DNA of 64,000 nucleotides from Gammaproteobacteria bacterium. GTDB taxonomy: Bacteria > Pseudomonadota > Gammaproteobacteria > UBA6429 > Thiohalophilaceae. The notes under the pieces were generated by a model. It did not search any database. It worked only from the letters and a program-made list of their open reading frames with translations, and had not been told where the DNA came from. Each line of letters begins with the position of its first letter. Positions within the stretch are counted from its first letter, which is position 1. The stretch is from assembly GCA_029880855.1 (NCBI GenBank), contig JAOUNS010000007.1, positions 1 to 64,000 on the forward strand. Direction: 5' to 3'. Below are positions 50,607-59,767 of the stretch, piece after piece. The translations under genes were made by a program, and so were the position numbers.

Positions 50607-51911
50607 GTGGATAGCAATACCCTGACATGGGCCTTTTATCTTCTCCCGGTGATATTTGTTCTCGGATTTGCAATCAGCCGATCACGCAGTCATCACAAAA
50701 GCGTGTCCATCCTGACCGAAGCGGAACAGGCCGGTCTCACAGAGCCTGCCTCCCTGCATCCGGTTACCGATCCGGCCAAATGTATCGGTTGCGGGGCTTG
50801 TGTCACCGCTTGCCCGGAAGGTCAGATCATCGGCCTGGTCCACGGCAAGGCAAAACTCATCAACCCGACTAAATGCATTGGTCACGGTGCCTGTAAACGG
50901 GCTTGTCCGTTTGACGCCATCGATCTGGTCTTCGGTACGGCAAAACGCGGCATCGATATCCCCCACGTCAAAGAAAATTTTGAAACCAACGTCCCGGGCC
51001 TGTTTATTGCCGGTGAACTGGGCGGCATGGGTCTGATCCGTAATGCCGTAGAACAGGGACGTCAGGCCATGGAGTCGATTCGCAAGGTCAAAGGTATCGG
51101 CAAGGGACAGGGGCTGGATGTGGTGATTGTCGGTTCGGGTCCGGCCGGTCTGGCCGCCACCCTGGGCGCCAAACAACATAAATTACGGGCGGTCACCGTT
51201 GAACAGGATTCTCTGGGTGGTACGGTGTATAACTTCCCGCGTGGCAAGATCGTCATGACCGCGCCGGTCCAGATGCCGCTGGTGGGCAAGATCAAGATCC
51301 GCGAGACCACCAAGGAAAAGCTGTTATCGCTTTGGCAACAGATCGAACGTGACCAGAGCTTGCAAATCAATTACCGGGAAAAGGTTGAAGATATCAAACG
51401 TGACGGGGATGGCTTTATTGTCACTACCACCAAAAACACCTATCAGACCCGTACCGTGTTGCTCTGCATCGGCCGTCGCGGCACGCCGCGAAAACTGGGT
51501 GTGCCCGGTGAAGAGTTACCCAAGGTGGTCTATCGACTCATTGACCCGGAACAGTACCAGGGCCAACATGTTTTAATTGTCGGTGGTGGTGACAGCGCAC
51601 TGGAGGCTGCGACCAGTATCGCCGAACAACCCGGCACCACGGTCACTATCTCGTATCGCAGCGGCAATTTTTCACGTTCCAAACAGAAAAATCAGGATAA
51701 AGTTGCCGACATGGCCAAAGCCGGCAAACTCCAACTGCTGCTGTCATCCAATGTTGATCACTTCACCGCTGACAAGGCAATCATTAATTTGGAAGACAAA
51801 CAGATCGAAATCCCCAATAATGCAACGATAGTCTGTGCCGGCGGTATTCTTCCCACCCCATTTCTGAAACAGATCGGCATTGAAGTCGAAACCAAACACG
51901 GAACTGCCTGA
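50607..51911 (+). CDS. Membrane-anchored ferredoxin-type FAD/NAD(P) oxidoreductase
   Basis: A 434-aa protein. One N-terminal helix (about 8-25) anchors it with the rest in the cytoplasm. Ferredoxin domain: Cys60, 63, 66, 70 (CIGCGACVTACPEG) and Cys91, His94, Cys97, Cys101, where the second position is His. Then VPGLFIAGELGGMGLIRNAVEQG (130-152), the FAD motif usually found at the C-terminus of thioredoxin-reductase-like enzymes, precedes the Rossmann FAD motif VIVGSGPAGLAA (174-185) and a NAD(P) motif VGGGDSALEAA. No redox CxxC is present. Likely passes electrons between NAD(P)H and iron-sulfur clusters at the membrane. GTG 50607 (GGGA upstream) is the preferred start; the frame opens at 50496. 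Confidence 0.85.
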   Translation: MDSNTLTWAFYLLPVIFVLGFAISRSRSHHKSVSILTEAEQAGLTEPASLHPVTDPAKCIGCGACVTACPEGQIIGLVHGKAKLINPTKCIGHGACKRACPFDAIDLVFGTAKRGIDIPHVKENFETNVPGLFIAGELGGMGLIRNAVEQGRQAMESIRKVKGIGKGQGLDVVIVGSGPAGLAATLGAKQHKLRAVTVEQDSLGGTVYNFPRGKIVMTAPVQMPLVGKIKIRETTKEKLLSLWQQIERDQSLQINYREKVEDIKRDGDGFIVTTTKNTYQTRTVLLCIGRRGTPRKLGVPGEELPKVVYRLIDPEQYQGQHVLIVGGGDSALEAATSIAEQPGTTVTISYRSGNFSRSKQKNQDKVADMAKAGKLQLLLSSNVDHFTADKAIINLEDKQIEIPNNATIVCAGGILPTPFLKQIGIEVETKHGTA

Positions 51912-51918
51912 ACCACCC

Positions 51919-53889
51919 ATGCCCATTTCCAGCCGCATTGCCATCACTCTGACATCTCTGTCACTCAGCCTCCTGTTATTGTGCAGCTGTCCCGCCTTTG
52001 CCGCCAACGCATTGCATGAAGCCGAAACCGCCATCAAGCTAAAACAGTATGACAAAGCATACAAACTGCTCCTGCCTCATGCCAAAAAAGGTAATGCCGA
52101 AGCACAATACGAACTGGGTGTCCTCTATCGGAATGGTCAAGGCATCAACAAAGACTATCGGCAGGCCAGACGCTGGTTTGAACAGGCGGCAAAAGATAAT
52201 CACGCCAAGGCTCAATATGCGCTGGGTGTGCTTTATCACAAGGGACAGGGTGTGTCTGAAAACCACCGGCAAGCCCGGTACTGGTATGAAAAAGCCGCCG
52301 CAAACAAGCACAAACTGGCCAGACGTCAATTGGATAAACTGGCTGCCGGCAAATCAGAAAGTTACACCATCTCCAACAAAGACGAATTATTCGCCGGCCT
52401 CAGAAAAAGCATCCGCAGCAACCATCTGCCGGATGTTCTGAACTTGCTGAAAGACGAGATTAATGTCACCGACAAAAACGGTTTCACGGCTTTGATGATT
52501 GCGGCAGAGGAAGGCAAAACGGCACTGGTATCGGCACTGTTGCAAAAAGGTGCGTCGATCAATAACGCGAATCATGCCGGTAATACGGCGTTAATTCTGG
52601 CCGCAAGCAATGGACATGCCGAAACTGTACAACGCTTGCTGGATGCCGGGGCTGAAATCAACAAGGGAAATCGCATCGGGTATTCCGCTTTACACTATGC
52701 CGCCAAACAGAATCACCTGGACGTGGTCGAGGTATTGATCAAAAACAAGGCCAGGCTGAATTTACGCAATAATCAGAAACAAACCGCCCTGGATCTGGCC
52801 GGCCTGCGCAGTCACAAACAGATCACCGGCGCTTTGCTGAAGGCAGGCGCCACACCAAGCCGTTCCATCACCCGCAGCAAACACAAGCTCAGTCTCGATT
52901 CCGAAAATAAACTCACCGGCTGGACCCCGCTGATGCTGGCGGCCTGGCGCGGGCGACTGGATGAGACACAACGCATCATTGCCGGCAAACCGGCCGGCAT
53001 CAATTTGCAGGACAAAGAAGGCTATACCGCCCTGATGCGCGCCGCCATGCAGGGTCACAGCAAGATAGTACAGGCATTGCTAGGCAAGGGAGCCAAACCG
53101 GACAGTCGTAATCATCAGGGTGAGACCGCCCTGTTACTGGCAGCGACTGAGGGGCATATCGACGTGATCGAAATACTGCTTAACAGCAAGGCGGATATCA
53201 ATATCCAGCGCAAAGACGGCTCAACTGCGCTAATTCTGGCTTGTCGATTCAATCGCAGCAGTGCAGCCGAGGTCTTGCTGGATCGCCGGGCAAAAACCGA
53301 TTTTCAGGATCGACATGACGGCTATACCGCACTTATCTGGGCTGCGAAGCAGGGGCAATCCCGCATCGTTAGACTGTTGGTTGAGGGAAATGCGAACATC
53401 ACACTGAAAACCCGTGAAGGCCGAATACCACTCTGGTATGCCGCCAATAACAACAACTATGCCACGGTGAAATTGCTGCTGGAGAAACACCTCGACAGAA
53501 ATGACATGCATAAAGATATCCTGCTCGATACCTACCTGAACACACTGAAGTTCGGTCATACGGAAAGCGCCAAAATATTTATTGATAAAGGGTTTAGCGT
53601 GAATTTACAGGATGAGTTGGGCAATACACCGTTGATGCTGACAGCCAATGCCGGCGATGCAAAGACTTCCGACTATTTGCTGACCAAAGGCGCCGACATC
53701 AATGCGCGTAACAAATTCGGTAATACCCCACTGATTATCGCTGCCGGTCGGGGACATCTGGACGTGGTCAAGCTGCTGTTAAAGCATGGCGCCAACAGCA
53801 ATATACGCAACCGTGACAAAAACAATGCACAGGAAGTGGCGCGCAGTGCCGGTCATAAAGCGATTGCGGATATGATTCGCCAACACTAA
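51919..53889 (+). CDS. Secreted Sel1/ankyrin-repeat protein
   Basis: A 656-aa protein with a signal peptide ending PAFAA (about residue 29). Sel1 repeats follow (about 30-120, AQYELGVLYRNGQG), then about twelve ankyrin repeats (about 165-650) of the form GxTALxxAAxxGHxxxVxxLLxxGAxxN. Periplasmic ankyrin proteins are known as anti-toxin or scaffold proteins; no toxin is next to it. It starts seven bases after the flavoprotein stop and is likely co-transcribed, so it may assist that complex. It is convergent with the barrel gene. Confidence 0.9.
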   Translation: MPISSRIAITLTSLSLSLLLLCSCPAFAANALHEAETAIKLKQYDKAYKLLLPHAKKGNAEAQYELGVLYRNGQGINKDYRQARRWFEQAAKDNHAKAQYALGVLYHKGQGVSENHRQARYWYEKAAANKHKLARRQLDKLAAGKSESYTISNKDELFAGLRKSIRSNHLPDVLNLLKDEINVTDKNGFTALMIAAEEGKTALVSALLQKGASINNANHAGNTALILAASNGHAETVQRLLDAGAEINKGNRIGYSALHYAAKQNHLDVVEVLIKNKARLNLRNNQKQTALDLAGLRSHKQITGALLKAGATPSRSITRSKHKLSLDSENKLTGWTPLMLAAWRGRLDETQRIIAGKPAGINLQDKEGYTALMRAAMQGHSKIVQALLGKGAKPDSRNHQGETALLLAATEGHIDVIEILLNSKADINIQRKDGSTALILACRFNRSSAAEVLLDRRAKTDFQDRHDGYTALIWAAKQGQSRIVRLLVEGNANITLKTREGRIPLWYAANNNNYATVKLLLEKHLDRNDMHKDILLDTYLNTLKFGHTESAKIFIDKGFSVNLQDELGNTPLMLTANAGDAKTSDYLLTKGADINARNKFGNTPLIIAAGRGHLDVVKLLLKHGANSNIRNRDKNNAQEVARSAGHKAIADMIRQH

Positions 53890-53912
53890 TTTTCAGCGAA
53901 CAGCCGGCACGC

Positions 53913-55943
53913 TTAAAACTCAACCAATAAGCCGGCATTCAGCAGATAGGCGGTTTCAGTCACATTGATCACTGCACCCGAGGTCTTGTTCTTCTCCAGC
54001 ATAAATTCAACATCAAGCGAAATATCTTTTCCATATTTATAGTCCACCTTGATCGATGGACGTTGTGAAACTGTCTGTGAGCCGTCTGCCCGCGTGGTAT
54101 TTTCCAGTGTAAATTTCGGATTGAATCGCCATTTATCATTGAGGTTAAAACGTTCATTGATGAACAGGCGGTTTCTTTCCGAGGAACTGGTATCAGAAAA
54201 AGAGACACCGGTGATAAAGGTATCAAACTTTGTCATGATCCCGGTTCCTATCAACTGCATCCCATAAAACAATTCATTACCGGTCGATGTGGTTTCCAGT
54301 ACACCGGCAGAGGCCGGGGTACCCGACAAATTGGACAGGGTGACATCGGCAGCAAAATTGAATGATTTATTCATAGGCATAACCCAGGATACGGTCAGTG
54401 AGTGAAAATCCGCTGTCCTGTCCCTGGCGATTTGTCGAATCTCCTCTTCTGAATAACCACCTGCCGTCATCATTTCCTCGACTGAGGTATAACTCTGCCC
54501 CTGCAGGGCATTCGATGTCATCAGGTAGGGACTCTTGCCATAATTTGCCGTGACATTGATTGATCGGTCGTTTTCCAAAAACCAGGTGCCGACAAAAAAG
54601 ATCTTGTTTAATTCGCCATAGGATTTGTCGTAGTCGACCATCGTATAATAGATTTCTTTAGTGCTGACATAACGCAATTCACCGCCCATCGCCTCACGGT
54701 CAAGGATGCCGTCATTCTCCTGAGTGAGGAAGAAGAGATTGTAGTTCCAGAATTTATTGAATGTGCCAAGATCCAGGCTGACACCGTAAAACGGCCGGTT
54801 TGTCTGAATCCGGTTTGTCAGGTTGCTCTGTACCGGATAGCCGGCAACCACATTGAGTTGCCACTCCGGCAGGATACGATACTCAGCCCAGATCCCGTCC
54901 ATGCGACCCAACACACCGGAGGTGTTGCGGGTTTGGCGACCCAGGCGCATGCTCATGGATTTTGGTCGATCCGAGACATCTATAAACATCGTCGAGATAC
55001 GTGCATCGTTCTTTTCGCTGGGATCATGAAAGTCTTGCAGATAGCTGCCGGTAAACTGGGCCTTGATATCACTCTTGTCTGAACGTCGGCGCGCCAGCAG
55101 ATTCAGATTGGAGCTCAAGGAGGCATACTCTGTTGTCAAGACGTCTGACACACGTCGCTCGACACGCAACAGTTCAAACAAACTGCCGTATGTCTCAACC
55201 AGGACCGGCCGCTCCTTTTTTTGTTTTTTCAGTTTTGCTTTGGGTAAATTGGTCGCGGTCAGAATACCGGCCAGGCGTTGTTTGACGCGTTCCGCCCCTT
55301 CACCTTTGGGATAGAGCCGCAGGTATTCCTGGTATTCTGATTTGGCGTGGGCAAATTGCCCCTTCTTCTCACGCGCCACGCCAAGAAATTCCTGGGCATC
55401 CTGCCGGTATTTTGCTGCGCCACGGCTGATGACACGGGTATATAACCGGATCGCCTTGTCATAGTCTTGCCCGGCCATACTGACTCTGGCCTCTTCCAGC
55501 AAGGCTTCGGAACGTGCATCATCATCCAGGAAGCGGTTGTCAGTTTTTGTGCTATCGTTTTTTTGACCAATCTTGACCAGCCATTTGTTTACTTCATCCT
55601 GCTCATAGGATTGTATGGTATCAATCCAGGCACCCTTGTAATGTGATCGAACCTGCATGAGAATTTTATTGGCCTGTTGTCTGCTGGAAAAAAATCCCAG
55701 CCGCAAACGATTCCAGGTCTTGCCGCGGCTTTTCACCCTGACTGTATAGTAGGCATATTTCCTGTCCAGCTTGAGATCGACAAGTGGCGCCGTGTTGTTT
55801 TTACTATAGGATGATTCAACGTTAACAACGTATTGATAACCACTGACTGATTTTGCCTGTACAGTGCCTGCAAAGGCCAAACTGCTGAAGTAGAGCAATG
55901 CACTGAGAAACAAACTCCGGTTTGACAACATCTCCGTTACCAT
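53913..55943 (-). CDS. SPOR-TPR outer-membrane beta-barrel protein
   Basis: A 676-aa protein. Signal peptide to about residue 30 (VQA), a SPOR-like domain (about 60-120, YYTVRVKSRGKTWNRLRLGFFSSRQQANKIL), TPR-like helices (about 140-220), a Lys-rich linker, then from about 285 a region of alternating hydrophobic/polar strands ending NAGLLVEF with a C-terminal Phe, the signature of BAM-inserted barrels. About 16-20 strands are plausible. As the only outer-membrane barrel of the cytochrome set it could be the porin of a conduit. SPOR would tie it to septal peptidoglycan. Confidence 0.75.
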   Translation of the reverse strand: MVTEMLSNRSLFLSALLYFSSLAFAGTVQAKSVSGYQYVVNVESSYSKNNTAPLVDLKLDRKYAYYTVRVKSRGKTWNRLRLGFFSSRQQANKILMQVRSHYKGAWIDTIQSYEQDEVNKWLVKIGQKNDSTKTDNRFLDDDARSEALLEEARVSMAGQDYDKAIRLYTRVISRGAAKYRQDAQEFLGVAREKKGQFAHAKSEYQEYLRLYPKGEGAERVKQRLAGILTATNLPKAKLKKQKKERPVLVETYGSLFELLRVERRVSDVLTTEYASLSSNLNLLARRRSDKSDIKAQFTGSYLQDFHDPSEKNDARISTMFIDVSDRPKSMSMRLGRQTRNTSGVLGRMDGIWAEYRILPEWQLNVVAGYPVQSNLTNRIQTNRPFYGVSLDLGTFNKFWNYNLFFLTQENDGILDREAMGGELRYVSTKEIYYTMVDYDKSYGELNKIFFVGTWFLENDRSINVTANYGKSPYLMTSNALQGQSYTSVEEMMTAGGYSEEEIRQIARDRTADFHSLTVSWVMPMNKSFNFAADVTLSNLSGTPASAGVLETTSTGNELFYGMQLIGTGIMTKFDTFITGVSFSDTSSSERNRLFINERFNLNDKWRFNPKFTLENTTRADGSQTVSQRPSIKVDYKYGKDISLDVEFMLEKNKTSGAVINVTETAYLLNAGLLVEF

Positions 55944-55965
55944 CTGTTGACTCTTGCTTGGACAA

Positions 55966-57090
55966 TTACCAGCTTTGTCTCGTCACAGAGTGTTGGCTTC
56001 CACCGGGTCTGGATTCTTTGATAGTGACATTATCCGACTCATAGATGTGACATGAGGATGAAGCGCAATTCTGCAGATCTGTCACAGAGTAATATTCCTG
56101 CGGCGTCTCACGGCGAATATGCGGTCCGGTTCGATAATCACCGGAATGGCAGGCTATGCAAGAACCATTGGGATCGATATTGTTATGATTAAAGGTGGCC
56201 GGCGTCCAGGCACGGGTACTGTGGCAATCTTCACACAGTTCATTGCTTTGTACATGCGAACGCGGCTTGCCGATGGCGGTTACATTATTGTGGCACGATA
56301 CACAGGAGCCGCTGACACAGCCATGATCGACACGGGAGGCGGATACATTCCAGCTGTTGGTGCTGTGACAGGTATCGCATTGGCAACTGGTGGCGATGTG
56401 ATTGACCGGCTTGCCGGTTGCCCGGACATTATTGTGGCAATTACTGCAACCACCGGATACGTTACTGTGATCAAAGCGGGCCGGTAACCAGGCATTGGTG
56501 GTATGACAATCGTCACAGTTGTTGCTACTGGTGACATGGTTCGGGCTCTTGCCGGTGGCATTCACCCCGTTATGGCAACTAAAACAGCTGCCGGTAATAT
56601 TTGAGTGGTCATAGCGGGCCGGTATCCATGCCGCAGTGATATGGCAATCTTCACAGGCATTACCCGCCTGAACATGGTTATTGGGTTTACCCATTGCAGT
56701 GGTATTGTTATGACACTGTACGCATCGGCCGCGCACATCGGAATGATCAAATCGCGTTACCGCCCAGGTAGTACCTGAGTGACAGGATTCGCATTCGCCG
56801 GAGGTTTGTACATGGTTAATCGGTTTTTGCGTTGTGCCGATTTGGCTGCCGCGATCATGGCAATTGACACATTGGCGGGGAATTCCCTTGAATATCCCGC
56901 GGATGTGGCAGGTGTTGCACTCCAGGCGTTCGTGCGGTCCGCTTAACACGAAGCCGGTGGTTGAGTGATCAAATTTCTTTTTCGCAGCAACGGCATCAAT
57001 CGGCGATAACAGTGCAAAGCAAAAGAGAAACAACAGTGTGGTTGTCAACAAGCGCCATGTCGGGAGTTCTCTTTTAAACTGAGCGTTCAT
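55966..57090 (-). CDS. Multihaem c-type cytochrome (12 CXXCH plus one CX4CH)
   Basis: A 374-aa secreted cytochrome with a signal peptide (cleavage near IDAVA, about 34). Twelve CXXCH motifs were counted (CNTCH, CVNCH, CESCH, CVQCH, CEDCH, CFSCH, CDDCH, CSNCH, CDTCH, CVSCH, CEDCH, CIACH) and a thirteenth of the CX4CH form (CASSSCH, encoded at 56047-56067). The middle has five copies of a two-haem unit of about 44 residues containing W-x-P-A-R-F-D-H-S-N and G-K-P-x-N-H, with His residues suited as second ligands. It lies between the 21-haem cytochrome and the barrel gene. Confidence 0.92.
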   Translation of the reverse strand: MNAQFKRELPTWRLLTTTLLFLFCFALLSPIDAVAAKKKFDHSTTGFVLSGPHERLECNTCHIRGIFKGIPRQCVNCHDRGSQIGTTQKPINHVQTSGECESCHSGTTWAVTRFDHSDVRGRCVQCHNNTTAMGKPNNHVQAGNACEDCHITAAWIPARYDHSNITGSCFSCHNGVNATGKSPNHVTSSNNCDDCHTTNAWLPARFDHSNVSGGCSNCHNNVRATGKPVNHIATSCQCDTCHSTNSWNVSASRVDHGCVSGSCVSCHNNVTAIGKPRSHVQSNELCEDCHSTRAWTPATFNHNNIDPNGSCIACHSGDYRTGPHIRRETPQEYYSVTDLQNCASSSCHIYESDNVTIKESRPGGSQHSVTRQSW

Positions 57091-57101
57091 GGCTGTCGGT
57101 C

Positions 57102-58679
57102 CTACCTTCTCATGTTGACATCAGTGAATGATTTGGTGTTATGACAGCGGGCACAATCCCTGCCAAATTGACCATCGTGGGCATCTTCGCCACCGTGACA
57201 ATCGCCGCAGGCGCTGAATTGTGTTTTTATATCGCGTATTGGACGGTTGTGACAGTCATGGCAGTGGAGCTTTTTGTGCTTGCCATCAATCTTAAATCTG
57301 GTCTGACGATTATGATCAAAACGCCATACGCGCCAGCCATTGGGATTATGACATATCCGGCAATCAGCACCCAGCTTCTGTTTATGGATATCATCGTTTT
57401 TGTGACAGGCATTACAATTTTTATCTGTATCCTTGTAACGACTGCTTAAATGGCACTCTTCACATGAAAGCGCGGAATGGAGTCCAACCAGAGGGAATTT
57501 GGTCAGATCATGGTCAAACACCACTTTTTTAGCCCACCCGTACTCGTTATGGCAACGCCGGCACTGTTTTCCTTGCTGTCCCTTGTGCACATCATCCTTG
57601 CGATGACAATCCCGACAGTTTTTCGAGGTTTTTTCCTTGTAGGCGTTGACGGTATGACAGTCCTCGCAACGGGCCTTGCTGTGTTTGCCGCGCAACGGAA
57701 ATTTGGTTTCCCGATCGTGGTTATATTTACCCTTGTTCCATTTTGTTGACTGATGGCACTTGTCACACTTGTCGCCGAACACCCCTTTGTGCCGGTCGTC
57801 GTTCTTGTGGCAGTTGTAACATGCCTTTTTAATCTTGACCCGGTATGGGTCCTGTTTATGGCAGTCATCACAACGCACTTCCCGGTGCCGCCCCTTCAGT
57901 GGAAATTCAGTCTTTTTGTCATGATCAAACTTCATCTTGCCCCAACCCGTCGGCTTGTGGCATTTGGCGCAGTCCTGCCGTTTTTTATTCTTGTGCACAT
58001 CGTCGGCCTTGTGGCAGGCATAACAACGTGCCGTCGTATCAACATATTTATTCTTTGGATGACAATCGGTGCAGGAGGTATCCCGGTGCTTGCCTGTCAA
58101 CTTGAATTTGGTTTTATCGTGATCGTAAACAATCTCTTTCCAGTCACGACTGGTGTGACACGTCTGACATTGCTGCTGTTTATCCTTCAGGCGGCTAAAC
58201 CCGCCCCGATGGGGATTGTCTTTCTTGTGACAACTTTCGCAGCGACTCTCGGCCTCACGGTATTTTTTATGCTTTTTATGGCAGGTTCCGCATTCCGTTA
58301 CCGCATGTTTACCCTTGAGGGTAAAATCCGTATCGTTGTGATTGAATGTATTGGGATTCAGTTTGACAATATCTTCCTTGCGGCCCTTGTGTTCAGTGTG
58401 GCAATCCTTGCACTCCTGTTTGCTGAATATCCTGCCGTGGTAACCCCGTTTATTGCGGATATCGGCTGACACCTCCTTGTGACATTTCCGGCACAGCATG
58501 TTCTGTGTCTCCTTGCCTAACACACTGTGGCAGTTGCTGCACTCGTCCTCATATTTTTTGTGTCCCTCAATCACCTTGCCGGGCATAACCAGTGATTCAA
58601 TGGAAACAGCAAAGACCGGCGCTATCGGCCCAATACACAGACAGAGAAAAATTACCGGAAAAAAGTCTTTAAGTTGCAC
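57102..58679 (-). CDS. Periplasmic 21-haem c-type cytochrome
   Basis: A 525-aa protein, GTG start with AGGTGAC upstream, signal peptide ending VFA (about 25). I count 21 CXXCH motifs. The body is a repeated unit F-x-L-x-G-K-H-x-x-x-x-C-x-D-C-H with three haems per about 75 residues (class III/cytochrome c3-like), and very rich in Lys and His. Nearly every segment holds an extra His before the motif for bis-His ligation. Long antisense frames over this gene are caused by the Cys/His repeats. It is 11 bases upstream of the 13-haem gene and 10 downstream of the cytochrome b gene. Confidence 0.93.
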   Translation of the reverse strand: MQLKDFFPVIFLCLCIGPIAPVFAVSIESLVMPGKVIEGHKKYEDECSNCHSVLGKETQNMLCRKCHKEVSADIRNKRGYHGRIFSKQECKDCHTEHKGRKEDIVKLNPNTFNHNDTDFTLKGKHAVTECGTCHKKHKKYREAESRCESCHKKDNPHRGGFSRLKDKQQQCQTCHTSRDWKEIVYDHDKTKFKLTGKHRDTSCTDCHPKNKYVDTTARCYACHKADDVHKNKKRQDCAKCHKPTGWGKMKFDHDKKTEFPLKGRHREVRCDDCHKQDPYRVKIKKACYNCHKNDDRHKGVFGDKCDKCHQSTKWNKGKYNHDRETKFPLRGKHSKARCEDCHTVNAYKEKTSKNCRDCHRKDDVHKGQQGKQCRRCHNEYGWAKKVVFDHDLTKFPLVGLHSALSCEECHLSSRYKDTDKNCNACHKNDDIHKQKLGADCRICHNPNGWRVWRFDHNRQTRFKIDGKHKKLHCHDCHNRPIRDIKTQFSACGDCHGGEDAHDGQFGRDCARCHNTKSFTDVNMRR

Positions 58680-58689
58680 TTGTTGTCAC

Positions 58690-59535
58690 CTAATACAAAT
58701 GCACCACGACCACATGCAGGATACCGGTAATCACCAGCATCAAAAACAACGGGTAATGTAAATAGTGCCAGATTGAAAAAAGTTTAACGTAGGCACTGAA
58801 GCCGGAAATTTGTTTTACGTTGTGCACATACACCTTGATCAATCCCTTTGCCTGCTTCTTTAATTTGCGATATGCACTGCGCGGCAGGTTCTTCTTTTCC
58901 ACATATCGTTTTAACAGGCGGTTGGTGTGTCCGACAACTCTGAAATACGTCACGCGCGATAACAGCATGACGACAGGCAGTCTGAGAATGCTGACCAATA
59001 TACCCCGCTCCCTTAGGCAGATATCTTCATACTTTTCCAGTGTCCGGGTTAATGCTTCACCGAGACGCAGTTTTTCACCCAGTTTGCCCTTGGTGATGTT
59101 CAGATGATCTTTAAGTTCCTGCAGGTTGGCATGCCGCCCATACAGACCATAGTGGATGCGTGTATAAAAGAAGCGACCAATCAAGCCACTCGCTGCGACA
59201 ATCGACATGGAGATCAGTGCCAGTGTACTGTTCGGTGATCCCAGTGAAAAGTTGGCATGAAACAGCACCAGTACCGGGCCCAGTATGCCCATAATCATGT
59301 GCGCCTTGAACCAGTGCTTGACCGGCCCCCAATTGCGCATGAACCGGGACTTTTTGCGCATCGGATAAAGCAACAACAGAAGCATCAGTAAACCACCCGT
59401 GATGCCCAGGTAATACCCGAGACCTGTTTCAGCGGTTAAATAGCTTTCATCGCGAAACATCCAGCCTGCGATCAATGCCAGTGCCACAAAAACGAAAAAG
59501 GCGGTTTTAGACAGGTTATAAATTGTATTAAACAT
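58690..59535 (-). CDS. Inner-membrane dihaem cytochrome b (ferric reductase-like)
   Basis: A 281-aa protein with helices at about 11-27, 40-58, 77-95, 105-123 and 252-277. His79 and His93 in one helix and His260 and His274 in another are both 14 residues apart, the pattern of two stacked b haems crossing the membrane as in cytochrome b561/ferric reductase types. A long basic loop (about 125-245) is on one side. It likely links quinone or the cytoplasmic flavoprotein to the periplasmic cytochromes. A TATAAT is seen upstream at 59565-59570 on this strand. Confidence 0.85.
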   Translation of the reverse strand: MFNTIYNLSKTAFFVFVALALIAGWMFRDESYLTAETGLGYYLGITGGLLMLLLLLYPMRKKSRFMRNWGPVKHWFKAHMIMGILGPVLVLFHANFSLGSPNSTLALISMSIVAASGLIGRFFYTRIHYGLYGRHANLQELKDHLNITKGKLGEKLRLGEALTRTLEKYEDICLRERGILVSILRLPVVMLLSRVTYFRVVGHTNRLLKRYVEKKNLPRSAYRKLKKQAKGLIKVYVHNVKQISGFSAYVKLFSIWHYLHYPLFLMLVITGILHVVVVHLY

Positions 59536-59564
59536 ATTTCCATCGTTTGTTTTTCACGCCACCC

Positions 59565-59570
59565 ATTATA
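59565..59570 (-). promoter_or_regulatory. Consensus -10 box upstream of the cytochrome operon
   Basis: Reads TATAAT on the minus strand, 30 bases before the cytochrome b start. No good -35 is present at 16-18 bases, so an activator may be required. It may be a chance match. Confidence 0.35.
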
Positions 59571-59714
59571 GGCAGAAATCGAATCTGTTTTGCCTGTCTG
59601 CTTTTGCTATATCAACAGAACATGAATTTATCCGCAAATTTTTTCTGATTTATTCTATTCAGAGTCTACAGCACCGCACTCTGAAGCCGGAAAATCATTA
59701 TGGCTTTACCACAT

Positions 59715-59740
59715 AAAAAAGGGTGGCCTTGCGGCCACCC
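59715..59740 (-). terminator. Rho-independent terminator of the 1130-aa cytochrome gene
   Basis: On the minus strand GGGTGGCC-GCAA-GGCCACCC is followed by six T. It lies 28 bases past the stop, separating this gene from the cytochrome b operon. Confidence 0.92.
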
Positions 59741-59767
59741 TCCGTATTGCTCCTTTACCGGTTTGAA

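Noticed and set aside
53913-55943. Reading the barrel protein as MtrB-type
   Set aside because: The N-terminal CXXC of MtrB is absent and a SPOR-TPR front end is present instead, so it is left as an unassigned barrel.
57753-58469. Antisense frame of 238 codons opposite the 21-haem cytochrome
   Set aside because: The regular Cys/His codons leave antisense stops rare; translation is hydrophobic low-complexity without a ribosome site.
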